This document shows, piece by piece, positions 35,601 to 45,093 of a stretch of DNA of 64,000 bases; position 1 is the stretch's first letter, and each line of letters opens with the position of its first letter. A model generated the notes under the pieces. It saw nothing but the letters and a program-made list of their open reading frames with translations. It had not been told where the DNA came from and did no database searches. Origin of the DNA: JAVBLT01 sp031553315 (GTDB taxonomy: Bacteria > Verrucomicrobiota > Kiritimatiellia > RFP12 > DVOR01); contig JAVBLT010000020.1 of assembly GCA_031553315.1 (NCBI GenBank), positions 26,442 through 90,441 on the forward strand, given 5' to 3'. A program made the translations under genes and the position numbers.

Positions 35601-38600
35601 CTGCCCCGCTTTCAGCGGCAGGCTGACGCTCGGCGGCATCGCCTTTAAAATGGGAACCTTCCGCATGCCCGCCGCCACGCTCGATCCCGCCTCAGCCGGC
35701 GCAATCAGCCTGACGCTTTCAAATGAGGACTTCACCGCCGTCGACCCGCTCGCCATAATCGGCTGGAGCGGCGCCGACCTGCCTGAAAACATCACCTTCG
35801 CCGTTTACGAGCCCGACGGCGCCACCCTTCGCGCCGATTGCCCGGTCATTCTCGACACCGCCCGCCAATGCCTCGCCATCGCCCTTCCCGGGCAGACCTG
35901 GACGGCCTCCTCCGACCTCTCCGGCCTCAATGCCTACACCAACCTGACCGTGGGCGACGGCGCCGCGGCCGACGGCCTGATCGCTTTCAACCAGCTCATC
36001 GTTCCGGCGGCCGGAGGCGCCATCGCCTGTTCGGGCGATGCCTCGATCCGCCCCGCCTCGCTCGTGCAAACCGGCAGCCTCACGCTCGACGCCACCGCCT
36101 TTGCATCCAAAGCCGCCTATGCCGCCCCCGGCCTGCCCTACAGCGCCTGCCTGCTCCACACGGCCATCGGCGACACCTCCAAGGTCACCATCATTCCGCC
36201 CGAGCTGCCCGTGGGGTATGAAACCGCCACCGAAGTCTATGCCGACGGCGCCTACCTCGTCATCACCTCGCCGGTCTACACCACCCCCTGCATCAGCCTC
36301 AACTTCATCGCCGCCGACGGCGTCGACGGCCCCAAAGCCGGCTACGGCCAGCTTCAGAGCCCGACCATTCACTACGGCGCTTACCCCGTGCCCGGAGCCG
36401 ACTGGCATGAAATCGATGCCGTCGCCAATTCGGCCAACACCACGACCAACATCGGCCAAATCAGCGTGTCGCAGTGGGGGCAGCGCGGTTACTACGGCTG
36501 CTCCACCGTGCCGCTCGATTTCCTCAAGGGGTATATCGACGACGGCACCGATTATGCCCGCCCCTCCCTCACCATTCGCGGCCTCGAAGCCGCCTTTGGC
36601 GAAGGCGCCAAGTATCGCGTGGTCTTCTACGCCTCCACCGACACCGCGGGCGGTCAGTTTGGCTATGCCACCATCGGCGGCGTGAACTACTCCGCCAAAC
36701 ACGGCCACACCGTTAAAGCCCTCGCCGAAAAATGGGGCGACTCCCGCTCCACAACCCCCGTAGAGGGCGATTTCCATGTGATTTCCGACGTCCTCACCGG
36801 CGATGAACTCATCCTCAGCGGCAACCGCCTCAGCGGCTCCGTGCGCGGAACCATCGCCGCCATCCAGATCGTGCAGGTCACCGATACGCTTCGCCAGGTG
36901 CCGCTCTACCAACCCACCGCCCTCGCCACCGGCGATTGGACCGACAGCGCCTGGGTCGACGCTTCCAACGGCGACGCCCCCTACGGCGGCTCCTGGAATG
37001 AACCCGCCGCAATGGCGCTGATCGATGCAACCAACGCCGGCGCCGTCACGCTCACCGTGAATCAGGCCGTCGCCCTCGCCAAGCTCACCGTCAAAGGCGG
37101 CGGCGACCTGACCATCGCCCTGGGCCCCGGCGGCAGCTTCACCGCCGCGGAGTACGATTTCTCCCAGCACACCGGCACCCTTGCCGTCGGCTTTGCCACC
37201 GGCGTCGCCAACGTGACCTCCGGCGCCCGCACCGCCCTGGTTTCCGGCTCGGGCATCCTCACCATCGATCCCGGCAAAGTGGCCACCCTGCCCGCGCTCG
37301 GCGCGTGGAGCGGCATCGTGATCAACAACGGCATCATCCGTTACCGCGGTGCCCTCACCGCCTCGGCCGTGCCCGCCCAGGTCGGCGTCGTCGCCTTCGA
37401 CGACCTCACCTACACCGGCAATGCGGGCTTCAGCGTGCCCACCTTCAAAATGGAACCCGGCGACCGCCTCCTGATGAACAACACCGAAAATCCCGCCAAC
37501 GCCCACCGCTTCGCCAGCAACGCCCTCATCACCGGCGGCACCCTCACCATCGGCTCCGCCGCTTCGCGCCAGGCCGCGTATTGGAACGGCAACACCACCA
37601 TCACCCAAACCGGCGGCGACATTGTTTACGAGAGCGACGGCATTCAAGACGGCGTGACCCAAGCCAAAGGCTTCCTCTTCGGCGCCAACGCCGGCAGCAC
37701 CGCCTGGATCGCCTCCGGCGGCTCCATCCATGCGCCCAAAGCCCCGCTCAACTTCTGGTCCCTGCCCGGCAGCCTCACCCTTTCGGGCGGCGCCCAGGCC
37801 GCCTTCGCCGGCATTATCCGGGGCAGCGGAAACGGCAGCAGCACCGTGATCGTGAAAGACGGCGCCTCGCTGACGCTCGGTGCGACCGGCGTGCCCGCCG
37901 CGACCGGCCTGGCGACCTTTACCGTGACCAACGCCACACTCAACGCCTCCGCCACCACCGCCTTCGAGAATACCTTGACGCTGGGCGGCGAGGTCTCCCT
38001 CGGCGTTGCTCCCGGCGAAACCCTGACCCTCGGCGGCGCCCTTTCGGGCACTGGCGTGGTCTCGCTGAAAAGCGGAACCCTCGCCGTTCAGGCAAACACC
38101 TCCTCCGGGTTCATCGTGGAAAACGGAGCCGCCTTGCGCATCGAAGGCCTCATGGGCGGCGCGAAGAACCGCCACATTCGCCTACGCGTGACCGATTGGC
38201 CCAAAACCAACCCCAACGGCAACCTCTCGCTCGTCGCCTCCGGCGTCGCCATCGGCGAATTCCGCCTCCTCTCCGGCGGCCGGCCGCTTGCCTGGGGCCA
38301 AGCCACCCTCGCCGCCAACCCCGAGCACGGCAACGGAGCGGCAGCCAATGAAGGCAGCGGCAAAATGTTCGACGGCGCGTTCAACACCAAAGCCTACATG
38401 AGCGCCGTCGCCGCGCAATACGTCTTCACCTTCGACCGGAAAGACGGCGCCCCCGTGTTCGACGCCTACCAGATCTTCGCCACCGACGTCAACGGCCGCA
38501 ACCCCATCGCCTGGGTTCTCGAAGGCAGCGACAACGGCACAACCTGGGTTGAACTCGACCGGCGCACGCTGACGCTCGACGAGGCCGCCGCCTGGTCCTG

Positions 38601-39006
38601 GACCGGCGCAACCGCAAACGAGCCCGGCCCCAGCCAGGGCAAAACCTTCACCCTCGCCTCAGGCCGCGCCCGGGATCTCACCGTCAGGAGCGGCGCCGCA
38701 CTGGGCGGCACCGGCCTTGTCTCCGGGAAACTGGTTTTGGAAGACGGCGCCCTGCTCAGAAAAACCAACCCCGACCCTGAAGCCGCGCTCACCCTCAGCA
38801 CCCCCGCCCAGCTCGGCGGTTCCGTTCGCGTGCAATGGTCCGGCTTCCCGCTTCAAAAGAACGTGAAAAACTACATCCTCAAAGGCCCCGGCACGCAAAG
38901 CCTCGACCTTTCAAAGATCGTGCCGCCCCCCGCGGCCAGGATCGGCCTCGACGAAACCGGTCTTTTCCTCCAGACCCGCGTGGGATTGACGATTCTGTTC
39001 TTCTGA
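32689..39006 (+). CDS. Giant secreted beta-repeat protein B (2105 residues)
   Basis: AAGGAG sits six bases before the ATG, and a signal peptide follows (MKKMCFVALLLAGGVPFFAVAA). Three copies of a domain of about 200 residues lie at about 22-235, 370-580 and 1200-1397. Each begins with a (S)VNF or SLNF strand, has an LxGY(L/I)DD-type motif, an IPYSRYRVYVY-like strand and ends near GTIAAIQ(I/V)xxV or CISGFQLV. Between them are Gly-rich beta-helix repeats (LTISG, TLSGGELAIGSGG type). A discoidin/F5-8C-like domain is visible near 1824-1990 (NPIAWVLEGSDNGTTWVELD). The protein ends TRVGLTILFF without a barrel. It is colinear with protein C. It probably forms a secreted adhesive or carbohydrate-binding fibre (inference). 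Confidence 0.85.
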   Translation: MKKMCFVALLLAGGVPFFAVAASLSVNFTTPGGTGALVQGSNYGLVPVTAANWNQVTTVSAAANDVADDVFPAAVALKDSSGALTAATVAADARTLETGLGTAYDPILRGYMLDYAGGTARSENGWPKVKLTGIPYSRYRVYVYMCNETWEKSGSVTITPEGGARSDFYYMDGASVKTAADNTGWGNRGINALKLGVNCLRTPVLSEPAITVGAYRSNSAYFRGTIAAIQVEEVRTETLTLTGNQTINAADYTPGVELTIDNAGSGNTLTVKGALSVGTLTFTGNPLNIRLAEPIAADTLLVQNSLTFTTFLKNSVLPQRLTLLDGTITLEGAGALNLPPPAGADSFTRDTAATTGLHAYAQRLLPQAGLGSVSVNFASNKASLEGQSGVVGAYPVDAARWMNTANPGNSGGTPTTTVFSALTNDLGTVLSASLQVCSNGGTYNNGSNATLIGKLMYGYLDDSHGSNFAGFQVTGVPYERYGVIIYFNTDSGNATPFPAYRVNGAYYRGTPALGTLTGTGAQNYWGAKSTTALTEGGNYLVVTGFSNTDNPNLLVSLPAGAVPWYAGYRACISGFQLVDMTSLFPPEHYTATVPGSAAMTEIEWDNGKNWSGGSLNATAAIDFTSAATLTLDGSVMLQQLALSSAGSLLIRNAAVPLAVASWDLGGVTALVIDGQSDTLFPAPMTSLPKKYLYTAPGGTVSIDAGKVYEFHAGTAESPAVYTPVYAGGELQITGGHYRMTAAPTPAKTTLKISGDPVIHFNNGSADTNFDVGSMDVTLSGGTIRAGKFITSQGGDNRPNTFTMTGGEIIVSGNGSAGATGTAPLMFGHWGAAATGKSVVNLSGGSIRADNGGFRLSNDSQVDFTMSGGYLRAKEIRGKGNNDTTFTLSGGELAIGSGGFDNLGRCTFTLAGGAVTALETNGIRMTVSTRAGTTSTVSAAAGQSTSLAVVQGGGNLVFGTETNTGAMSLTAPCPAFSGRLTLGGIAFKMGTFRMPAATLDPASAGAISLTLSNEDFTAVDPLAIIGWSGADLPENITFAVYEPDGATLRADCPVILDTARQCLAIALPGQTWTASSDLSGLNAYTNLTVGDGAAADGLIAFNQLIVPAAGGAIACSGDASIRPASLVQTGSLTLDATAFASKAAYAAPGLPYSACLLHTAIGDTSKVTIIPPELPVGYETATEVYADGAYLVITSPVYTTPCISLNFIAADGVDGPKAGYGQLQSPTIHYGAYPVPGADWHEIDAVANSANTTTNIGQISVSQWGQRGYYGCSTVPLDFLKGYIDDGTDYARPSLTIRGLEAAFGEGAKYRVVFYASTDTAGGQFGYATIGGVNYSAKHGHTVKALAEKWGDSRSTTPVEGDFHVISDVLTGDELILSGNRLSGSVRGTIAAIQIVQVTDTLRQVPLYQPTALATGDWTDSAWVDASNGDAPYGGSWNEPAAMALIDATNAGAVTLTVNQAVALAKLTVKGGGDLTIALGPGGSFTAAEYDFSQHTGTLAVGFATGVANVTSGARTALVSGSGILTIDPGKVATLPALGAWSGIVINNGIIRYRGALTASAVPAQVGVVAFDDLTYTGNAGFSVPTFKMEPGDRLLMNNTENPANAHRFASNALITGGTLTIGSAASRQAAYWNGNTTITQTGGDIVYESDGIQDGVTQAKGFLFGANAGSTAWIASGGSIHAPKAPLNFWSLPGSLTLSGGAQAAFAGIIRGSGNGSSTVIVKDGASLTLGATGVPAATGLATFTVTNATLNASATTAFENTLTLGGEVSLGVAPGETLTLGGALSGTGVVSLKSGTLAVQANTSSGFIVENGAALRIEGLMGGAKNRHIRLRVTDWPKTNPNGNLSLVASGVAIGEFRLLSGGRPLAWGQATLAANPEHGNGAAANEGSGKMFDGAFNTKAYMSAVAAQYVFTFDRKDGAPVFDAYQIFATDVNGRNPIAWVLEGSDNGTTWVELDRRTLTLDEAAAWSWTGATANEPGPSQGKTFTLASGRARDLTVRSGAALGGTGLVSGKLVLEDGALLRKTNPDPEAALTLSTPAQLGGSVRVQWSGFPLQKNVKNYILKGPGTQSLDLSKIVPPPAARIGLDETGLFLQTRVGLTILFF

Positions 39007-39007
39007 A

Positions 39008-39044
39008 AAAAAGCGGCGCTCCCCGAAAAGGAGCGCCGCTTTTT
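39008..39044 (+). terminator. Intrinsic terminator after giant protein B
   Basis: AAGCGGCGCTCC and GGAGCGCCGCTT form a long stem with a short loop (CCGAAAA region), followed by T residues. Confidence 0.93.
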
Positions 39045-39092
39045 CGCCTGCTCACACGAGGATGCACATCGCGTCGCCGTCAAATCGTTCAC

Positions 39093-39121
39093 TTGCTTTT
39101 CTCCCTTTTGGCTTTTATGAT
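39093..39121 (+). promoter_or_regulatory. Promoter of giant protein C
   Basis: TTGCTT (39093-39098) and TATGAT (39116-39121) are separated by 17 bases, 40 bases before the start at 39162. Confidence 0.6.
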
Positions 39122-39161
39122 TCCCGCAACACACATTGAGGTGCTGTCGAAAGGAATCAAA

Positions 39162-42100
39162 ATGAAAAACATCGGGAATTTTAAGCGTTTGCGCATCGGC
39201 GTTTCTCTCATGGCTCTGTTTCCGCTTCTTGCGGCCGCCGGATCGATCAGTTTGAATTTCACCCCCGCCGGCAATATCGGCGACCTCGAGGCGGGAACCA
39301 ACTATGGTCTTGCCCCTGCGGACGGAAGCGCCTGGACTCAGATCACCGCCGTCAGCGGTGGAGGAGAAGCCAATCTAAACGAGCTCTGGTCTGCCCCCGT
39401 GATTCTCAAAGATGCCAAGGGCGTAATCACAACCGCGACCATTGAGACCGATGCCCGCGCACTTGAGCGCGGAAACGGTACGAATTACGACGGCCTTCTC
39501 CGCGGTTATTTTCTCGATTACTGGGTAGGTGCCCGCTGGGAGCAGCAAAGCTGGCCCAGAATCAAGTTAAGCAACATTCCCTATGCGCGCTATCGTATCT
39601 ACGTTTACATGTGCAACGCCAGCATCGTGAAAAACGCCTCTCTGACCATCACGCCCGAAGGCGGCGAGCAAAGCCTCTATTATTATATGTCGGGCGCCAC
39701 GCTGAAAACCGCCGCCACGCCCACCGCCTGGGGCGATAAAGCCGTCACCGCGCCCACGCTGGGTTCCAACTGCCTGCTCACGCCCATTCTGAGCGAACCC
39801 ACGATTACCATCAAGCTGCACCGGGTCGCCGGCGAATCCCGTGCCAGCGTGGCGGCCATGCAAATCGTGGAAATGGATGAGCCCACCCTCACGCTCTCTT
39901 CCGATGCCACAATCAATCCCGTTGACTACACGCCGTGCAGCGCGCTGACCATCGTCAACAACGGCACGGGCAACACCCTCACCCTCAACGGTGCGATCAG
40001 CCTCTCCTCGCTCAACGTTTCGGGCAACCCGCTCATTATCAAGCAGAGCGCGCCTCTCTCAATCGAGAACACCGTTGAAATCAATACCGCGATCACATTC
40101 GTTCCCGCAATCACATCTTCCGTTTGGCCGCAGCGCCACCTGCTGATCAACGCGCCCGCCGTCACCCTTGGCGCTTCCGGTTCCGTGCAGTTTGCGCCGT
40201 CGCGTGAAGGGTTTATCGTCAGCCAGGAAGGATCTCTTGGCGCAGGTCTTTCGGCCATTGTCCGCTCCGCCCTTCCCGAGCCCGGAAGCGCCCGAACGGT
40301 TTCCGTCAATTTCGCCTCCGACATTTCCTCCCTTGCAGGCGAAACCGGTATGGTGGGCGCCTATCCGGTCGATGCTTCTCTTTGGATCAATTGCAATCAA
40401 TACGGCAACACAGGCGCAAACCCCACGCAGACCGTTCTCTCCGCATTGGCCGATAATCTTGGCAACACCAATGAGACCTCCTCGCTGCAGGTGGCTTCAC
40501 GTGGCGGCGGTTATTACAGCGGCACAAAAAACACGCTGATCGGCAAGCTCATGTATGGTTATCTCGATGATTCAAACAACGGCAGCAACTATGCCGGTTT
40601 CAAGGTCACCAACGTTCCTTACGATTCTTATGCCGTGGTCATCTATTTCAATAACGCGGGCGGTCAGGCCAATCCCTTCATCGCCTATCGCGTCAACGGT
40701 TCCTATTATCGCGGCGATGCCGCCCTGGGCGGAACCCTTCCCGCCTCCGGCGCCACCGCCTATTGGGGATCGAAATCGACCACCGCGCTTACAGAAGGCG
40801 GCAACTATTTGGTGATCGGCGGCTTCTCAAAAGAACGCACCCCCGATTTGCTTGTTTCAATCGATAACTGGGGGTCAGGCGGTTATCGCGGATGTATTTC
40901 CGGTTTTCAACTGATTGAAACCGATTCAACGATCCCTGCTGAAACATTTTCGGCAACCGTTTCCGGCGATGCGACCCTGTCGCAAATCGCCTGGGATGAT
41001 GGAAAAGCCTGGATCGGCGGCTCGCCCAACACCTCCGCCACGATCACCTTCGAAGGCGATGCCACCCTCACGCTCGACGGCGTGGTCTCGCTCAAGAGCT
41101 TCACTCTGATTTCTTCCGGCAGGTTGCTCATCAAAAATGCAGCCACGCCTCTTTCCGTTTACAACTGGGATCTGGGCGGCGTTGCCGCGCTTGAGCTTGA
41201 TGGCCAGGGCAGCACGCTCCTTCCTTCGCCCATGGCGGCCATTCCGAAAAAATACTTCTACACCGCTCCCTCCGCCACGCTCAACGTGGCCTCGGGCGAA
41301 GTCTACGAAATGCATGCCGGTTCCGCGGAATCGCCCGCCGTTTACACCGCCAGCTACGCCGGCGGCGCGCTTGAGATCAGCGGCGGCAATTACCGCATGA
41401 CCGCCCCTCCCACGAATACCCGAACCGCGCTTGATATCAGCGGCAACCCCGTTGTCCGTTTCCACAACGGCACCGCCGAGCAGACCTTCGGCATCGGCAA
41501 GATGAATGCGGTCATCTCCGGCGGAACCATTTACGCCAGCAAGTTTGTGACTACCGAAGGCGCGGATTTCCGTACCAACACCGTCGATATCACCGGCGGC
41601 GACATCATCATCTCCGGAACCGGCGCCGCCAGCGCAACTTCAACCGCCGCCCTGATGTTCGGCCACTGGTCGGCCGGAAATTCCGTCGTTACGCTTTCGG
41701 GAGGCTCCATCCGCGCCGACCAGGGCGGTTTCCGCATCAGCAACGACAGCCCTGTCGACTTCACCGTGAGCGGCACCGGTTACCTCCGCGTGAAAGGGAT
41801 CGGCGGAAAGGGCACGCAACCCACCGCCTTCACAGTCGCCGATGGCGGCGAGGTCGCGATTGGCGTCAACGGCTTTACCAGCCTTGCCAACCTCACCTTC
41901 ACGCTCGCCGGCGGTGCGTTGACCTCGTTTGAAAACAACACCATCAGCATGGCAATCACCGCCCGGGAAGGAACCGTTTCCACCATTTCCGCCGCAGCCG
42001 GGGTCACAGCCACCCTCAACGCCATTCAAGGCGGCGGCTCGCTCATTCTGGGTACCGCCGCCAACACCGGCACCCTCAAGCTCGCCTCCGCGCTGCCCGC

Positions 42101-45017
42101 TTTCACAGGAACCCTCACCCTCAACGGCGCCATCGATTTTGGCACGTGCCGCCCCACCGCCGCCACGCTCGACCCCGCCTCCGCCGGCTTGGTTAATCTC
42201 AAAATCACCGCCGCGGAAATCAAAGCCGCCAAAGTTCCCCTGATTGGCTGGAACGGCGCCGAGCCGCCCGAAAATGTGACCTTCGCCATTTACGGAACCG
42301 ATGGCGCGCTCCTGCCAACCGCCCGTGTGAAAGTGGATCCCGCCAGCCGCAGCCTTTGCCTTGCAATCAACGAAACCGTTTGGAACGGAACCCTTGATCC
42401 CGCCTCCCTGAGCGCCACCTCCAATCTCGCTCTCGGAGACGCTGCAACGGCGGATAGCCTGCTCAATTTCCAATGGCTGCTTGTGCCGCCCTCCGGCGCC
42501 ACAGTGACCTGCCTTCCCGGCGCTTCCATCCGCCCCGCCGCCGGTACGGTGTTTGATGGCCCGCTCACGCTCGATGCCACAGCCCTTTCCGCGTGCGCCG
42601 GTTACACCGCCTTCGGCATGCCCTACACCGCCTGCCTCCTTTACGGAACAATCGGCAATACCGACCTCGTCACCGTGATTCCTCCGGAAGTGCCGACCGG
42701 CTACACCGCCACGGTCGAGGTCTTCGCCGACGGCGTGTACCTGACTCTCGCCTCGCCGATCATCGAAAACCCCAGCCTCTGCGTCAACTTCACCGCCAAT
42801 GCCATGACGGGCGTTAAAGATAAAGAGCCGCCTTACTTCGGAGCCCTGAGCAATCCTGCCGCCCGTTACGGCGTCTTCCCCGTGTTGGGTTCCGAATGGT
42901 TCGAGGTTTTTGTCGCCAACACCAACCTGCCCTTCACCGTTGAAATCGCCCCCGGTCTCTCCGTTTCCGGCGAAAATCACCGCGGAGCCTATGGCGGAAC
43001 CACCTTCCCCGCCGACTATCTCAAGGGGTATATCGACGACAATTCCGCAGTCTCCTCCCCCACCGTTGCCATTACAGGTCTTGAAGAAGCGTTCGGCGCC
43101 GGTGCGAAATACCGTGTGATCGTCTACTCCTCGACCAACTACAACGGCGCCAAATTCGGTTACATGACCATCGGCGGCGTGAACTACTCCATCGCCCACA
43201 GCCACACCGTCGGTGCTCGCGATGACAACTGGGGCAGCCCTCAGGCCGCGCTTTTGGCCGAGGGTAATTATCACCTCGTTTCCGATGTGCTGACCGGCGA
43301 TGCCGTCACCGTTACGGCTCACAGCAAGAGTACAAACGTTCGCGGAACGATTGCCGCCATCCAGGTTGTGCAGGTGTTCGATGAAGCCAAAGCCGTGCCG
43401 TTTTTCAAAGCCGCCGAAGTGGCCGATGGAAGCTGGACGGCGCTCCCCTGGGTAAACATAAGCGAAAATGATGAACCTTACACCGGCGATTGGATCGAAC
43501 CCGGCGCTGTGGTGTGGATTGATGCCTCCAATGGCGACCCCGTCACGCTCACGGTTGAAGCTCCCGTTGAGATTTCCAAGCTCATCGTCACCGGTTCGGG
43601 CGAGGTCACGCTCACCCTGGGCGATGCGGGAAGCTTTTCCGCCATTGATTATGATTTCGCCGCTCATACCGGAAAATTTACCGTTGGTTTTGCCACGGGT
43701 GCGGCGAACGTCGCCGTGGGTACCCACACCCGGCTTGTCGGCGGTTCCGGCTCGCTGACCATCGCAGCCGATAAAATGGCCTCCATTCCCACCTTCGGCG
43801 CGTGGAGCGGCTATATGGTGAAAAACGGTATCCTTCGCTATCACAATTCAATCGCGGTAACCAACAGCATTCCCGCTCAGACCGGAACAGTCGCTTTCAA
43901 CTCGCTCTCCTTTGTCGGCAGCGGAACGAACGGTCTTGCCGTGCCCACGCTCTTAATGGAAGAGGGCGATGAAGTGACGCTTGTCAACAACTCAACGAGC
44001 GCCGCAACCCGGTTTGACAGCAATGCCGTCATCACCGGCGGTACGTTGACCATCGACGCGAATAAAAACCCGGCGGCGTTTTGGAACGGCAACCGCACCA
44101 TCACCCAAACCGGCGGCAGCGTTGTCCATCTGGGTACCGGCACAATGACCGGCACCGCCAACGCCACCGGTTTTGTTGTGGGTACCGGTTCGGGTTATAC
44201 CACCTGGAATATGAGCGGCGGAACCATTCACTCCCCCAACGCGCCGCTCCATTTCTGGGCCAACGGCGGCGCAATTACGCTTTCCGGAACGGCCCGGGCG
44301 ACCTTTACGGGCGTGATTTGCGAGGGTGGCGGCGACCGCCAGTATACACGGCTGATTGTGAAAGACGGCGCCACGCTCGCGCTCGGAGCGCGGGGAATTA
44401 CCCGAACTGCGATTATGACCCAGTTTCATGTGTCCGATGCTTCTCTTACCGCATCCGCCTCCACTGGTATCGCCCATGCGATGACGGTGGGCGGGGTGGC
44501 GAACCTCAGCGCTGCTGCCGGTCAAACGCTCACCTTTACCGGAGCGCTTTCCGGCGCCGGCGGCATGGCCGTAACCGGCGGCACGCTTGCCCTTGGCGGT
44601 GAAGTTTCGGTGGCCGGCGAAGTGGCGGTTGAAACGGGCGCGACCCTGCGCGCCGCCTCCGCGGCCATCAACCCCGAAAGCGGCGTCCGCGTGAAAAACG
44701 GCGCCACGCTCACCGGATCCGGAACCATCGGAACCGGCTTGGCCTTCGAAGACGGCGCCGTGCTTCTGAAGCCCTCCGCCGATCCTCTCGATGCCCTCAC
44801 CCTTACCGGTTCGCTTACCCTCCCCGAAACCGGTGCGCTTCGCGTGGCCTCGATCGGCGGGCTTGCCAACAGCGTGAAGTATTACATCCTCAAAGGCGCC
44901 GGCACGCAAGACGCCGACCTCGACAGGATCGCCCCTGCCGACGAAGCCCGAGTGGGCAAAGACGAAACCGGCATCTTCCTCCGCCGCCGGATCGGGATCC
45001 TCATCAGCATCTATTGA
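39162..45017 (+). CDS. Giant secreted beta-repeat protein C (1951 residues)
   Basis: The start at 39162 is chosen because GAAAGGA precedes it and a signal peptide follows (basic MKNIGNFKRLRIG, then VSLMALFPLLAAAG). Longer versions of the frame run back through the terminator of protein B. It is colinear with protein B. Three copies of the shared domain lie near 27-236, 379-586 and 1206-1405. Many Gly-rich beta-helix repeats occur, and the tail is KDETGIFLRRRIGILISIY, close to the tail of B (LDETGLFLQTRVGLTILFF). It lacks the discoidin-like domain of B. The pair arose by a duplication of about 6 kb. GC and codon use are like the rest of the chromosome, so it is not a recent import. Confidence 0.85.
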   Translation: MKNIGNFKRLRIGVSLMALFPLLAAAGSISLNFTPAGNIGDLEAGTNYGLAPADGSAWTQITAVSGGGEANLNELWSAPVILKDAKGVITTATIETDARALERGNGTNYDGLLRGYFLDYWVGARWEQQSWPRIKLSNIPYARYRIYVYMCNASIVKNASLTITPEGGEQSLYYYMSGATLKTAATPTAWGDKAVTAPTLGSNCLLTPILSEPTITIKLHRVAGESRASVAAMQIVEMDEPTLTLSSDATINPVDYTPCSALTIVNNGTGNTLTLNGAISLSSLNVSGNPLIIKQSAPLSIENTVEINTAITFVPAITSSVWPQRHLLINAPAVTLGASGSVQFAPSREGFIVSQEGSLGAGLSAIVRSALPEPGSARTVSVNFASDISSLAGETGMVGAYPVDASLWINCNQYGNTGANPTQTVLSALADNLGNTNETSSLQVASRGGGYYSGTKNTLIGKLMYGYLDDSNNGSNYAGFKVTNVPYDSYAVVIYFNNAGGQANPFIAYRVNGSYYRGDAALGGTLPASGATAYWGSKSTTALTEGGNYLVIGGFSKERTPDLLVSIDNWGSGGYRGCISGFQLIETDSTIPAETFSATVSGDATLSQIAWDDGKAWIGGSPNTSATITFEGDATLTLDGVVSLKSFTLISSGRLLIKNAATPLSVYNWDLGGVAALELDGQGSTLLPSPMAAIPKKYFYTAPSATLNVASGEVYEMHAGSAESPAVYTASYAGGALEISGGNYRMTAPPTNTRTALDISGNPVVRFHNGTAEQTFGIGKMNAVISGGTIYASKFVTTEGADFRTNTVDITGGDIIISGTGAASATSTAALMFGHWSAGNSVVTLSGGSIRADQGGFRISNDSPVDFTVSGTGYLRVKGIGGKGTQPTAFTVADGGEVAIGVNGFTSLANLTFTLAGGALTSFENNTISMAITAREGTVSTISAAAGVTATLNAIQGGGSLILGTAANTGTLKLASALPAFTGTLTLNGAIDFGTCRPTAATLDPASAGLVNLKITAAEIKAAKVPLIGWNGAEPPENVTFAIYGTDGALLPTARVKVDPASRSLCLAINETVWNGTLDPASLSATSNLALGDAATADSLLNFQWLLVPPSGATVTCLPGASIRPAAGTVFDGPLTLDATALSACAGYTAFGMPYTACLLYGTIGNTDLVTVIPPEVPTGYTATVEVFADGVYLTLASPIIENPSLCVNFTANAMTGVKDKEPPYFGALSNPAARYGVFPVLGSEWFEVFVANTNLPFTVEIAPGLSVSGENHRGAYGGTTFPADYLKGYIDDNSAVSSPTVAITGLEEAFGAGAKYRVIVYSSTNYNGAKFGYMTIGGVNYSIAHSHTVGARDDNWGSPQAALLAEGNYHLVSDVLTGDAVTVTAHSKSTNVRGTIAAIQVVQVFDEAKAVPFFKAAEVADGSWTALPWVNISENDEPYTGDWIEPGAVVWIDASNGDPVTLTVEAPVEISKLIVTGSGEVTLTLGDAGSFSAIDYDFAAHTGKFTVGFATGAANVAVGTHTRLVGGSGSLTIAADKMASIPTFGAWSGYMVKNGILRYHNSIAVTNSIPAQTGTVAFNSLSFVGSGTNGLAVPTLLMEEGDEVTLVNNSTSAATRFDSNAVITGGTLTIDANKNPAAFWNGNRTITQTGGSVVHLGTGTMTGTANATGFVVGTGSGYTTWNMSGGTIHSPNAPLHFWANGGAITLSGTARATFTGVICEGGGDRQYTRLIVKDGATLALGARGITRTAIMTQFHVSDASLTASASTGIAHAMTVGGVANLSAAAGQTLTFTGALSGAGGMAVTGGTLALGGEVSVAGEVAVETGATLRAASAAINPESGVRVKNGATLTGSGTIGTGLAFEDGAVLLKPSADPLDALTLTGSLTLPETGALRVASIGGLANSVKYYILKGAGTQDADLDRIAPADEARVGKDETGIFLRRRIGILISIY

Positions 45018-45034
45018 GATCCGCTATGAAACGG

Positions 45035-45069
45035 AAGCGGCGCCTCCTCTTGGGAAGCGCCGCTTTTCT
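45035..45069 (+). terminator. Intrinsic terminator after giant protein C
   Basis: AAGCGGCGC and GCGCCGCTT pair across a 13-base loop and are followed by TTCTTTTC. The stem is nearly the same as that after protein B. Confidence 0.85.
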
Positions 45070-45093
45070 TTTCACCGGATATTTCCGGTTCTT

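Noticed and set aside
35719..38175. 818-codon open frame opposite giant protein B, and similar long frames opposite other genes (for example 1155-2603 and 17493-19091)
   Set aside because: They are shadows of GC-rich codons in the real genes: composition is Gly/Ala/Val/Asp-rich without any domain, and they lack ribosome binding sites.
27448..45017. Classical autotransporter (type V secretion) for the giant proteins
   Set aside because: The passenger-like beta-helix repeats are present, but there is no C-terminal beta-barrel of about 250 residues; the ends are short tails.
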